From: Streptosporangium brasiliense
GTDB taxonomy: Bacteria; Actinomycetota; Actinomycetes; Streptosporangiales; Streptosporangiaceae
DNA length: 64,000 bases
Direction of reading: 5' to 3'
Assembly: GCF_030811595.1 (NCBI RefSeq)
Contig: NZ_JAUSRB010000001.1
Span: forward strand, 1,674,001-1,738,000
Each line of letters opens with the position of its first letter. The first letter of the stretch is position 1. Under the pieces are notes generated by a model. The model was not told where the DNA came from. It did no database searches and saw only the letters and a list, made by a program, of their open reading frames with translations. Position numbers and translations under genes: made by a program. Shown here piece by piece: positions 56,762 to 64,000 of the stretch.

Positions 56762-58378
56762 ATGACCGAGCTCGTCCACGCGGACCATGCCAGCGAGACC
56801 GCCACCCGGTGGTGGCGGGACGCGGTGATCTACCAGGTCTACGTGCGCAGTTTCGCCGACGGCAACGGCGACGGGGTCGGGGACCTGCTGGGCGTGCGGA
56901 GCCGGCTGCGCTATCTGGCCGACCTGGGGGTCGACGCCGTCTGGCTGACGCCGTTCTACACCTCGCCGATGGCCGACTTCGGCTACGACGTGGCGGACTA
57001 CCGGGACGTGGACCCCATCTTCGGGTCGCTGGCCGACGCCAAGGCCCTGATCGACGACGCGCACCGGCACGGCCTGCGGGTGATCGTCGATGTCGTGCCC
57101 AACCACACCTCCGACCGGCACGTGTGGTTCCAGCAGGCCGTGGCGGCCGGCCCCGGCAGCCCCGAGCGGGAGCGCTACATCTTCCGCCCGGGCAAGGGCG
57201 AGGACGGGCAGCTGCCCCCCAACGACTGGGAGTCGGTCTTCGGCGGCCCCGCCTGGACCCGGCTGCCCGACGGCGAGTGGTACCTGCACCTGTTCGCCCC
57301 CGAGCAGCCCGACCTCAACTGGGACACCCCCGAGGTCCACACGGAGTTCGAGTCGGTCCTGCGCTTCTGGCTCGACCTGGGCGTGGACGGCTTCCGCGTC
57401 GACGTGGCCCACGGCATGGTCAAGGCCGAGGGCCTGCCCGACGTCGGCCACTCCGACCAGGTCCGGATGATCGGCGCCGACGTGGTCCCGTTCTTCGACC
57501 AGGACGGCGTGCACGAGATCCACCGCGCCTGGCGCAGGCTGCTCGACTCCTACCCGGGCGAGCGGATCGGCGTCGCCGAGGCGTGGGCGCCGTCGCCGCA
57601 GCGGCTGGCCAACTACGTCCGCCCGGACGAGCTGCACCAGGCGTTCAACTTCCACTTCCTCAACACCCCGTGGGAGGCGGCCAGGTTCCGCACGGTGATC
57701 CAGGAGTCGCTGACCACCTCCGGAATGGTCGGCGCGCCCACCACCTGGGTGCTGTCCAACCACGACGTCAAGCGGCACCTGACCCGCTACGGCGGCGGCG
57801 ACCTCGGCCTGCGCCGCTCCCGCGCCGCGGCCCTGCTGACGCTCTGCCTGCCCGGCTCCACCTACCTCTACCAGGGTGAGGAGCTCGGCCTGCCGGAGGT
57901 CCTCGACCTGCCGGAGGAGTTCCTGCGCGACCCGCAGCGGCTGCGCAACCCCGACGACGGTCGCGACGGCTGCCGGGTCCCCATCCCGTGGGCCGACGTC
58001 GAGCCGCACTTCGGCTTCAGCCTGCCGGGCATCGAGGAGACGTGGCTGCCCATGCCCGCCTCCTGGGGCCCGCTCAGCGTCCAGTCCCAGCTACGCGACC
58101 CGCACTCCACGCTGAGCCTCTACCGGACGGCGCTGGAGATCAGGCGGGCCCGCCGCTCCTTCGACGACGCGCCGCTGACCTGGCTGGACTCCCCCGAGGG
58201 CACGCTGGCCTTCACCCGGGGCGACGGGTTCGCCTGCACCATGAACCTGACCGGCGAGCCGGTCGAGCTGCCCGCCCCCGGGCGGGTCCTGCTGGCCAGC
58301 GAGGAGCCGGCCGTCGACGGCGGCGTGGCGCGGCTGGCACCCGACTCGGCCGTCTGGTGGGAACGCGATGCCGTCTAG
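56762..58378 (+). CDS. GH13 alpha-glucosidase (oligo-1,6- or maltodextrin glucosidase)
   Basis: The protein has 538 residues from ATG 56762; an in-frame extension upstream to 56720 has no ribosome site. WWRDAVIYQVYVRSFADGNGDG and the Gly-rich loop are the alpha-glucosidase opening. DVVPNHTSDRHVWF, DGFRVDVAHGM (nucleophile Asp), GVAEAWAPSP (Glu) and VLSNHDVKRH are the four conserved regions. It has no signal peptide, so it hydrolyses imported malto-oligosaccharides to glucose. It follows malG by 49 bases and its last 11 bases overlap the lacI gene. Confidence 0.88.
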   Translation: MTELVHADHASETATRWWRDAVIYQVYVRSFADGNGDGVGDLLGVRSRLRYLADLGVDAVWLTPFYTSPMADFGYDVADYRDVDPIFGSLADAKALIDDAHRHGLRVIVDVVPNHTSDRHVWFQQAVAAGPGSPERERYIFRPGKGEDGQLPPNDWESVFGGPAWTRLPDGEWYLHLFAPEQPDLNWDTPEVHTEFESVLRFWLDLGVDGFRVDVAHGMVKAEGLPDVGHSDQVRMIGADVVPFFDQDGVHEIHRAWRRLLDSYPGERIGVAEAWAPSPQRLANYVRPDELHQAFNFHFLNTPWEAARFRTVIQESLTTSGMVGAPTTWVLSNHDVKRHLTRYGGGDLGLRRSRAAALLTLCLPGSTYLYQGEELGLPEVLDLPEEFLRDPQRLRNPDDGRDGCRVPIPWADVEPHFGFSLPGIEETWLPMPASWGPLSVQSQLRDPHSTLSLYRTALEIRRARRSFDDAPLTWLDSPEGTLAFTRGDGFACTMNLTGEPVELPAPGRVLLASEEPAVDGGVARLAPDSAVWWERDAV

Positions 58379-59420
58379 CGGCGGCGGCCCGCCCGGCAAC
58401 AGCGCGGCCAGGCTCACCGACATCGCCGCGCAGGCGAAGGTGAGCGAGGCGACCGTGAGCCGGGTGCTCAACGGCAAGCCGGGCGTATCCGCCGCCACCC
58501 GGCAGGCCGTCCTGGCCGCGCTCGACGTCATGGGCTACGAGCGGCCGCAGCGGTTGCGCCAGCGCAGCAACGGGTTGATCGGGCTGGTCACCCCGGAGCT
58601 GGACAACCCGATCTTCCCGGCGTTCGCCCAGGCCTTCGAGAAGGCGCTGACCCAGCACGGCTACACCCCGCTGCTGTGCACCCAGCTCCCCGGCGGCGCG
58701 GTGGAGGACGAGTTCACCGAGCTGCTCGTGGAGCGCGGGGTCAGCGGCATCATCTTCGTCTCCGGCCTGCACGCCGACGTCACCGCGCGTTCGGACCGCT
58801 ACACCCAGATCATCGGGCAGGGCGTGCCGATCGTCCTGCTCAACGGGCACGCCGACGACGTCCCGGCGCCGTTCATCTCGCCGGACGACCGGGCCGCCGC
58901 GCGGCTGGCGGTGCAGCATCTGGTGGATCTGGGGCACGAGCGGATCGGTCTGGCCGTCGGGCCGGGCCGGTTCGTGCCGGTGATCCGCAAGATCGAGGGT
59001 TACCGGCAGGCGATGGCGCAGTTGCTGGGGGCGACCGAGGTGGATGAGCTGATCTCGCATTCGCTGTTCTCGGTGGAGGGGGGTCAGGCGGCGGCGGCGC
59101 AGTTGCTGGAGCGGGGGTGCACGGGCATCGTGTGCGCTTCGGACCTGATGGCGTTGGGGGCGATCCGGGCGTGCCGGGACCGGGGGTTGTCGGTGCCGGG
59201 GGAGGTGTCGGTGGTGGGGTTCGACGACTCGCCGTTGATCGCTTTCACCGATCCGCCGCTGACCACCGTCCGCCAGCCGGTCCAGTCGATGGTGACCGCC
59301 GCGGTGCACACCCTGCTGGAGGCCGTCTCCGGCGCGCCCGTGCAGCACTCCGAGCTCATCTTCCAGCCGGAGTTCATCGTGCGCGGCTCCACGGGCTCGG
59401 GCCCGAAGATCCTCCGCTGA
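58368..59420 (+). CDS. LacI family repressor, MalR-like (copy 1)
   Basis: The protein has 350 residues from ATG 58368, whose first bases overlap the GH13 stop, with GGTGGGA upstream. RLTDIAAQAKVSEATVSRVLNGKPGVSAATRQAVLAAL is the LacI DNA-binding domain; QRLRQRSNGLIGLVTPELDNP is the hinge. The effector domain follows the periplasmic-binding fold to SPLIAFTDPPLTTVRQPV. It ends the mal operon. Large blocks of its DNA are almost identical to the second lacI gene at 62.4 kb, so both proteins probably bind the same AACTTTC-type operators. See the entry for the shared blocks. Confidence 0.9.
   Translation: MPSSGGGPPGNSAARLTDIAAQAKVSEATVSRVLNGKPGVSAATRQAVLAALDVMGYERPQRLRQRSNGLIGLVTPELDNPIFPAFAQAFEKALTQHGYTPLLCTQLPGGAVEDEFTELLVERGVSGIIFVSGLHADVTARSDRYTQIIGQGVPIVLLNGHADDVPAPFISPDDRAAARLAVQHLVDLGHERIGLAVGPGRFVPVIRKIEGYRQAMAQLLGATEVDELISHSLFSVEGGQAAAAQLLERGCTGIVCASDLMALGAIRACRDRGLSVPGEVSVVGFDDSPLIAFTDPPLTTVRQPVQSMVTAAVHTLLEAVSGAPVQHSELIFQPEFIVRGSTGSGPKILR
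58439..59273 (+). repeat. Paralogous block shared with 62493-63327
   Basis: At a constant offset of 4,054 bases, 58439-58630 (192 bases) is identical to 62493-62684. 58865-59273 (409 bases) matches 62919-63327 with one mismatch at 58965. The section between (58631-58864) is clearly diverged, as are both gene ends. The second block uses many Gly GGG, Leu TTG and Ala GCG codons, unlike its flanks. Confidence 0.85.
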
Positions 59421-59589
59421 CCCTTCTCCCCTTCTCTCGCTGACCCTTCTCTCCCCTTCCCCTTTTTCCTGGGGACCGGCTGTCCCCGGCCGATCCCTCT
59501 CCTCGGCACGTGCATCACCCGGGCCGTTCTCGGCCCGGTCCCACTCTCGTTCGATCATCCGATCTCGCGCGCCCGCCCAGGAGGCCGGC

Positions 59590-59909
59590 ATGAGTGTGCA
59601 CACCCGGCTCCGCCCACGATCCCCCGGCTGCTCGCCGTACGGGCGGAGACCGATCCCGACAGGCCCGCCCTCGTCGCCGACGGACTCGGCGACCTGACCT
59701 TCGGCCAGTGGGAACGGCGCTCCAACGCCGTCGCCCGCGGCCTGCTCGACCGGGGTCTCCGCCCCGGGGACCGGATCGGCCTGCTGTTCGGCGGAGACGG
59801 ATGGGCCGAGTACGCGGTCGCCTTCTGCGCGGTGCTCAAGGCCGGTGGCACGACGGTGCCGCTGCCCGCGCCGGCGGAGGGGGATGACGGGCCGCCGGGA
59901 GGACGGTGA
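59590..59909 (+). pseudogene. Truncated, frameshifted AMP-binding (acyl-CoA synthetase-like) gene
   Basis: AGGAGG lies four bases before ATG 59590, which opens MSVHTRL; after a frame change near 59612-59618 the reading gives TIPRLLAVRAETDPDRPALVADG, GLGDLTFGQWERRSNAVARGL and AEYAVAFCAVLKAGGTTVPL. That is the N-terminus of an adenylate-forming enzyme. The frame ends at TGA 59907-59909 after about 95 residues, while intact family members have about 500. The ATP-binding P-loop and all later motifs are absent. A duplicated 22-base unit covers the 3' end. Confidence 0.65.
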
Positions 59910-59941
59910 CGGGCCGGTGAGAGGACGGTGACGGGTCGGTG
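59900..59941. repeat. Two-copy direct repeat at the pseudogene end
   Basis: AGGACGGTGACGGGYCGGTG occurs at 59900-59919 and again at 59922-59941, differing at one base. It covers the pseudogene stop codon and may mark the deletion breakpoint. Confidence 0.6.
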
Positions 59942-60107
59942 GGGGAGCCCGCCGGAAACGCTCGCGCCGGGCCGGGACCGGATCACCGGCATGGCGTCCG
60001 ATCAGGACTGATGTTTTCGGATGCCAGGTCTTATCCTGGACATCTCCCCGGAACCTTCGTGAAACCTGTCTAGGACACCCTGGCTGTCCAAAGAGAGGTG
60101 ATCGACA

Positions 60108-60740
60108 ATGATGTTGCGGCTACGGGTGTCCTTCCCTGACCGTCCGGGCGCCCTGGGGCAGGTCGCCCGGGTGCTCGGCACGCTGGGGGCCGACATCCTC
60201 CAGGTGACGGTGCTGGAGCGCGAGACCGGCCGGGCCGTGGACGACTTCACCGTCGCCTGGCCCGGCGCCGCCGACGCCGAGACGGTCCGGGAACGCCTGT
60301 CCGTCGTGCCCGGCATACGTGTCGAGGCCGTCTGGCCCACCCGTGAGATCCCCGGCGCCGCCCCCGACTACGACCTGCTCAAACATGTCGCGACCGAGCC
60401 CGCCCGGGCCTTCGCCACCCTCGTGGACGCCGTGCCCGGCCTGCTGAGCGCCGAATGGGCGGTCGCGGTGTCCTCGGGGAGTGGTGAGCTCGTCCACCGG
60501 AGCTGGCAGGCCCCCGCCGCGCTCGACGGAGAAGGCGGCCTCCTCGGCGTCAAGGCGGGCGATCTCACCCCCCTGCGCCCCTCGACCCTCGCCTCGGGCA
60601 GCCATCGTCTGATGAGCCTCCCGGTGCCGGGCGCGGGCCTGCACCTGATCCTCGCCCGCCCCGAGGGGCCGTCCTTCCACCGGGCGGAGCTGGACCGCGC
60701 CGCCCGCGTCGTCGAGATCGTCTCCATCATCGGCCGCTGA
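60108..60740 (+). CDS. ACT-domain regulatory protein
   Basis: The protein has 210 residues from ATG 60108, six bases after AGGTGA; ATG 60111 is an alternative. Residues 3-75 are an ACT domain (LRVSFPDRPGALGQVARVLGTLGADILQVTVLE, with the Gly-Ala-Leu turn for ligand binding). Residues 90-210 look GAF-like (TEPARAFATLVDAVPGLLSAEWAVAVSSG, LHLILARPEGPSFHRAEL). ACT domains bind amino acids. The combination suggests a small-molecule sensor. No enzyme or DNA-binding part is seen, and neighbours give no hint. Confidence 0.75.
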   Translation: MMLRLRVSFPDRPGALGQVARVLGTLGADILQVTVLERETGRAVDDFTVAWPGAADAETVRERLSVVPGIRVEAVWPTREIPGAAPDYDLLKHVATEPARAFATLVDAVPGLLSAEWAVAVSSGSGELVHRSWQAPAALDGEGGLLGVKAGDLTPLRPSTLASGSHRLMSLPVPGAGLHLILARPEGPSFHRAELDRAARVVEIVSIIGR

Positions 60741-60817
60741 TCCCCGTGGCGGGCCCGGCGGGCGCGGGGCCGGACAGGGTACGGCGGGCCACGCGGGGGT
60801 GCGGCCGGGCCGGCCGG

Positions 60818-62101
60818 TCAGCGGTGCGGGGGGTCGATCCGGGAGCCGTCGGGGGTGAAGAGCATCAGGCGGGTGGTGTCGACGCCCACGCGGGCCGGTT
60901 CGCCGGTCCGCCAGACGGGGCGGGACCCGACGCGGACGATCAGGTCGGCCCGGCGGTGGGTGCCGCCGACCTGCTCCTGGGCCTGCTCGGGCTCGGGGTC
61001 GAATCCGGAGCCGGGCAGCAGGCGCCTGATGACCGCGCGGGCCCGGCCGCCCGGGGCGGCGGCCGCCAGGCTGCGGGCCTTGTGCCGGGGGTCCGGAGGC
61101 TCGGGGACGGCCACCGTGGGGATGCCGCTCTCGACGTAGGCGAGCCACTCGTGGCCGTGATACTCCAGGGCCCGGACGCGGCCGAGGAAGGTGGGGCCCT
61201 CGAACGTCTCGGGGACCGGGGCCAGGCAGTCCGGGCGCAGGCCGACGATGATCTGGCGGCCGACGTGCTGGGAGATGGCGTAGGCCCTGGGATCGGTCCA
61301 AGGGATCATGATCTGGTGGACCCCGAAGTCCAGCAGGATGAACTGGTTCTGCGGGGTGCGCACGGTGGCCGCGAGCAGGTTGAGCTGCTGGGAGCTGAGG
61401 AAGGCGGCGGTGAAGGCGGTGGCCGGGTCGTTGTAGACCTGGGCGGGGGTGCCGACGTCCTGGAGCACGCCGCGGTTCATGATGGCGATCCGGTCGGCCA
61501 GCGTCAGGGCCTCGACCTGGTCGTGTGTCACGTAGATCGTGGTCACGCCGAGGGAACGGACCAGCGAGGAGATCTCCATGCGGAGCTCGGTGCGCATGCC
61601 CGCGTCGAGGTTGGACAGCGGCTCGTCCATCAGGAAGAGCGAGGGCTGGCGGACGATCGCCCTGCCCATCGCGACACGCTGGCGCTGGCCGCCGGAGAGC
61701 GTTCCAGGGCGGCGCTCAAGGGTCTCGTCGATGTGCAGCGCCTTGGACAGCTCCGTCACGCGCTCCCTGACCATCGCCGGATCGGCCTTGGCGATCTCCA
61801 GGGGGAAGGCCATGTTGCCGCGTACCGTGCGGTGCGGATAGAGCGCGCCGTTCTGGAAGACCATGGCGACGTCCCGGTCGCGCGGGGCGAGGTCGTTGGC
61901 GAGCGTGCCGCCCAGCCAAAGGTCTCCGGAGGTGATCTCCTCCAGGCCGGCGATCATCCGGAGCAGCGTGGACTTTCCGCAGCCGGAGGGCCCCAGCAGA
62001 ACGAGGAATTCCCCGTTTTCGGCGCGCAGGTTCATGCGGTCAACCGCCAGGTACCCGCCGGGGTAGACCTTGGTCACATTGTCGAGGACGACGGTACTCA
62101 T
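60818..62101 (-). CDS. ABC sugar importer ATPase (MsiK/UgpC-like, probably shared)
   Basis: The protein has 427 residues. Walker A GPSGCGKST, signature LSGGQRQRV, Walker B LFLMDEPLSNLD and the switch His in VTHDQVEAL are complete. It is about 50 residues longer than the usual 370, because an Ala/Arg/Pro-rich insert (about residues 320-385, RAVIRRLLPGSGFDPEP) interrupts the TOBE-like regulatory end. MalK/MsiK proteins energise CUT1 importers. Neither the ceb nor the mal operon here has an ATPase, so this one could serve both, as MsiK does in Streptomyces. It is divergent from the second lacI gene. Confidence 0.85.
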   Translation of the reverse strand: MSTVVLDNVTKVYPGGYLAVDRMNLRAENGEFLVLLGPSGCGKSTLLRMIAGLEEITSGDLWLGGTLANDLAPRDRDVAMVFQNGALYPHRTVRGNMAFPLEIAKADPAMVRERVTELSKALHIDETLERRPGTLSGGQRQRVAMGRAIVRQPSLFLMDEPLSNLDAGMRTELRMEISSLVRSLGVTTIYVTHDQVEALTLADRIAIMNRGVLQDVGTPAQVYNDPATAFTAAFLSSQQLNLLAATVRTPQNQFILLDFGVHQIMIPWTDPRAYAISQHVGRQIIVGLRPDCLAPVPETFEGPTFLGRVRALEYHGHEWLAYVESGIPTVAVPEPPDPRHKARSLAAAAPGGRARAVIRRLLPGSGFDPEPEQAQEQVGGTHRRADLIVRVGSRPVWRTGEPARVGVDTTRLMLFTPDGSRIDPPHR

Positions 62102-62409
62102 GCGCGCTCGTTCCCCCCGGGCGCCACTGCCCGGATCCAGCCGTGTGATTGATGAGGTAGTACATCGCGCTACTTGCCCGCGTGTCCATAGATGTCGTTA
62201 GAAATCGCACACCTGCTGGTTACTTCCCTGTTCCTGGTGAGTAGCTAAGTAGCGAATTAGGAGATTTCCGGCCGCATGCGAGGTGATGGCCGTGACAGAG
62301 AGCAAGGGATGTTACAGTTTACGAAAACTTTCGGAAACGAGTTTCACATCCAGGGCGTTGAATACCGTCTGGGTTGCGCCCAATTCAGCAGCATGGTGGG
62401 GTACTTCTG
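62102..62409. promoter_or_regulatory. Divergent control region with LacI-type operators
   Basis: An AT-rich gap between the ATPase and the second lacI gene. GAAA-AC-TTTC at 62323-62332 (in CGAAAACTTTCGG) is followed at once by GAAAC-GA-GTTTC at 62334-62345. Both are perfect inverted repeats and match the GAAACTTTC motif before pulA. They lie 77-88 bases before the lacI start and about 225 bases from the ATPase start. Positions 62150-62260 are AT-rich and may contain the ATPase promoter. Confidence 0.65.
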
Positions 62410-63474
62410 ATGGACGGTGAACTCACGCAGACCTCGCGGTCCCGCCCCGAGGGAGCGGGCATCCGGCTGGCCGACATCGCCGCCCAGTCAGGGGTGAGCG
62501 AGGCGACCGTGAGCCGGGTGCTCAACGGCAAGCCGGGCGTATCCGCCGCCACCCGGCAGGCCGTCCTGGCCGCGCTCGACGTCATGGGCTACGAGCGGCC
62601 GCAGCGGTTGCGCCAGCGCAGCAACGGGTTGATCGGGCTGGTCACCCCGGAGCTGGACAACCCGATCTTCCCGGCGTTCGCCCAAGCGATCGAGAAGGCG
62701 CTGACCCAGCACGGCTACACCCCGGTGCTGTGCACCCAGCTCCCCGGCGGGGCCCCCGAGGACGAGTTCACCGAGCTGCTGATTGACCGGGGGGTCAGCG
62801 GCATCGTCTTCGTCTCCGGCCTGCACGCCGACACGACGGCCAAGATGGACCGTTACACCCGCCTGACCGATCGCGGGCTGCCGATCGTCCTGCTGGACGG
62901 CTACAGCGGTCAGATCGAGGCGCCGTTCATCTCGCCGGACGACCGGGCCGCCGCGCGGCTGGCGGTGCAGCATCTGGTGGATCTGGGGCACGAGCGGATC
63001 GGTCTGGCCGTCGGGCCGCGCCGGTTCGTGCCGGTGATCCGCAAGATCGAGGGTTACCGGCAGGCGATGGCGCAGTTGCTGGGGGCGACCGAGGTGGATG
63101 AGCTGATCTCGCATTCGCTGTTCTCGGTGGAGGGGGGTCAGGCGGCGGCGGCGCAGTTGCTGGAGCGGGGGTGCACGGGCATCGTGTGCGCTTCGGACCT
63201 GATGGCGTTGGGGGCGATCCGGGCGTGCCGGGACCGGGGGTTGTCGGTGCCGGGGGAGGTGTCGGTGGTGGGGTTCGACGACTCGCCGTTGATCGCTTTC
63301 ACCGATCCGCCGCTGACCACCGTCCGCAAGCCCATCGGCGCGATGGCCTCGGCCGCCGTGGCGACCCTGCTGGAGGAGATCAACGGCATCCGGAGCAGGC
63401 ACATCGAGCTGATGTTCCAGCCGGAGCTGGTGGTGCGCCGCTCGACCGGCTCCGGGCCGCTGGTCAACCGCTGA
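62410..63474 (+). CDS. LacI family repressor (copy 2)
   Basis: The protein has 354 residues from ATG 62410, with GGTGGGG nine bases upstream; an in-frame TTG at 62374 is an alternative start. The DNA-binding domain (RLADIAAQSGVSEATVSRVLNGKPGVS) is nearly the same as copy 1. The effector pocket region (HADTTAKMDRYTRLTDRG) differs from copy 1, as does the C-terminus. So the two probably share operators but answer to different sugars. It is autoregulated if the palindromes at 62323-62345 are its sites. Confidence 0.9.
   Translation: MDGELTQTSRSRPEGAGIRLADIAAQSGVSEATVSRVLNGKPGVSAATRQAVLAALDVMGYERPQRLRQRSNGLIGLVTPELDNPIFPAFAQAIEKALTQHGYTPVLCTQLPGGAPEDEFTELLIDRGVSGIVFVSGLHADTTAKMDRYTRLTDRGLPIVLLDGYSGQIEAPFISPDDRAAARLAVQHLVDLGHERIGLAVGPRRFVPVIRKIEGYRQAMAQLLGATEVDELISHSLFSVEGGQAAAAQLLERGCTGIVCASDLMALGAIRACRDRGLSVPGEVSVVGFDDSPLIAFTDPPLTTVRKPIGAMASAAVATLLEEINGIRSRHIELMFQPELVVRRSTGSGPLVNR
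62493..63327 (+). repeat. Paralogous block shared with 58439-59273
   Basis: This is the partner of the block in lacI copy 1 at an offset of 4,054 bases; the two near-identical stretches are 62493-62684 and 62919-63327. The middle part, which encodes most of the sugar-binding half, is diverged. Confidence 0.85.
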
Positions 63475-63479
63475 CGGCG

Positions 63480-63512
63480 CCCCACCCGCCGGGCCGCGCC
63501 CGCCCGGTGGGG
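63480..63512 (+). terminator. Hairpin after lacI copy 2
   Basis: CCCCACC at 63480 pairs with GGTGGGG at 63506-63512, with further GC-rich partial pairing inside. It begins six bases after the stop codon. Confidence 0.5.
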
Positions 63513-63863
63513 ACCGTCCGGCCGGGCGGGGCCGTTCCACACTGCGGCTGATGGAAGAGGCCCCGGATCAGGATGGCCACGACCGTCGAGATCGAAACTT
63601 TCGCGAGATCTTCGAAAAATCGAAGCTCCGAAGGATGGCCTGGTCAACGGATGGGGATGCGCCTGATCAGCCACAACCGGATCACACCGGGCCGTGTCCG
63701 GCCGTGACGTCCCGGCCGACGGCCGGATCCTGTTCCCGACGGGGCAGGGCGGCGACCCGCTGCCGGACTGCCGGCGTGACGTCCTGCGGCCCGGCGGCGC
63801 CCCCGGTCCGGCCGGCCGGGGCGCGGGGCGGGCCGCCTGCCGGCGGGGTGGGATCATGGGGCG
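63513..63863. other. Intergenic region before the PfkB gene
   Basis: No gene is supported. The start is AT-richer and carries the operator cluster listed separately. The right half is very GC-rich, with a short reading (RDVPADGRILFPTGQGGDP) that lacks a start and is not recognised. Confidence 0.4.
63593..63625. promoter_or_regulatory. Operator-like cluster before the PfkB gene
   Basis: CGAAACTTTCG at 63593-63603 is a perfect odd palindrome with the GAAACTTTC core seen before pulA and the second lacI. CTTCGA-AAAA-TCGAAG at 63610-63625 is a second perfect inverted repeat. Both lie about 240-270 bases before the kinase start. Confidence 0.5.
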
Positions 63864-64000
63864 ATGAAGACTGGTCACGACGTCGTCGTCATCGGTGGGA
63901 CCGGGGTGGACACCACGGCCTACGTGCCCGAGCTGCCCCTGCCGTACGCCGACACCTACGCCGTCCCCCCGGTGATCGACCGGATCGGCAACACCGGCAG
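63864..64000 (+). CDS. PfkB family sugar kinase, N-terminal part (runs off the window)
   Basis: The first 45 residues are present. DVVVIGGTGVDTTAYVPELPLPYADTYAVPP resembles the N-terminus of ribokinase/fructokinase-type PfkB enzymes, whose first strand and Gly-Asn or Gly-Thr turn bind the sugar. The catalytic GAGD motif lies beyond the window. It is probably part of the LacI-controlled sugar region. The substrate is unknown. Confidence 0.7.
   Translation, partial: MKTGHDVVVIGGTGVDTTAYVPELPLPYADTYAVPPVIDRIGNTG

Noticed and set aside
63138-63878. Minus-strand frame of 246 codons across lacI copy 2 and the gap
   Set aside because: Its coding potential comes from antisense of the converted lacI block; the rest is Arg/Pro-rich.

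Overview
The window is about 70% GC with strong third-position G/C bias. It holds LacI- and TetR-controlled sugar operons, a Tat-exported amine oxidase, a c-di-AMP (ydaO) riboswitch in front of a secreted CHAP protein, and leaderless-type GTG/TTG starts with GTGA/ATGA overlaps. This points to a chromosomal piece of a filamentous actinomycete. A Streptosporangium- or Nonomuraea-like genus is my inference, not something the sequence proves. No tRNA, rRNA, CRISPR array, insertion sequence or phage gene was found.

Layout. 1-1.8 kb: the tail of an amidase followed by a Tat-exported flavin amine oxidase. 1.8-7.4 kb: a GH3 beta-glucosidase, a TetR regulator, an MFS transporter and a secreted SurE-type phosphatase, tied together by two matching inverted-repeat operators. 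7.4-8.4 kb: a low-GC scar and a broken ABM-domain membrane protein gene. 9.2-17.1 kb: a one-strand cellobiose operon (binding protein, two permeases, GH1 beta-glucosidase, LacI repressor, aldose epimerase, APH-type kinase) behind two perfect CebR-type operators. 17.2-18.1 kb: the CHAP gene and its riboswitch. 18.5-20.0 kb: an SDR/TetR pair. 20.1-27.1 kb: a nonulosonic (sialic/Kdn-like) acid glycan locus with a NeuA-phosphatase-NeuB triple fusion and four glycosyltransferase-type proteins. 27.3-34.6 kb: CsbD, two alpha/beta hydrolases, an MFS/GH2 pair, a DUF2804 protein and a glycolipid-binding-fold protein.

34.6-45.0 kb is a compact two-gene nonribosomal peptide system: A-PCP-C-A-PCP followed by C-A-PCP-thioesterase-MFS exporter in one polypeptide. 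The thioesterase carries cysteine where serine is usual. It is predicted to make and export a tripeptide and has its own AT-rich promoter with an 18-bp palindrome. I regard it as the most interesting system here.

45.2-64.0 kb is a starch/maltodextrin region: secreted alpha-amylase, a 1,940-residue amylase-pullulanase, malEFG-type importer, GH13 alpha-glucosidase, two LacI repressors, an ABC ATPase that probably powers importers lacking their own, and the start of a PfkB kinase. An AACTTTC-containing operator recurs at four places here. The two LacI genes share DNA blocks that are almost identical, a sign of recent gene conversion. Polymers are cut outside the cell, oligosaccharides are imported, and intracellular glucosidases finish the job under LacI control.
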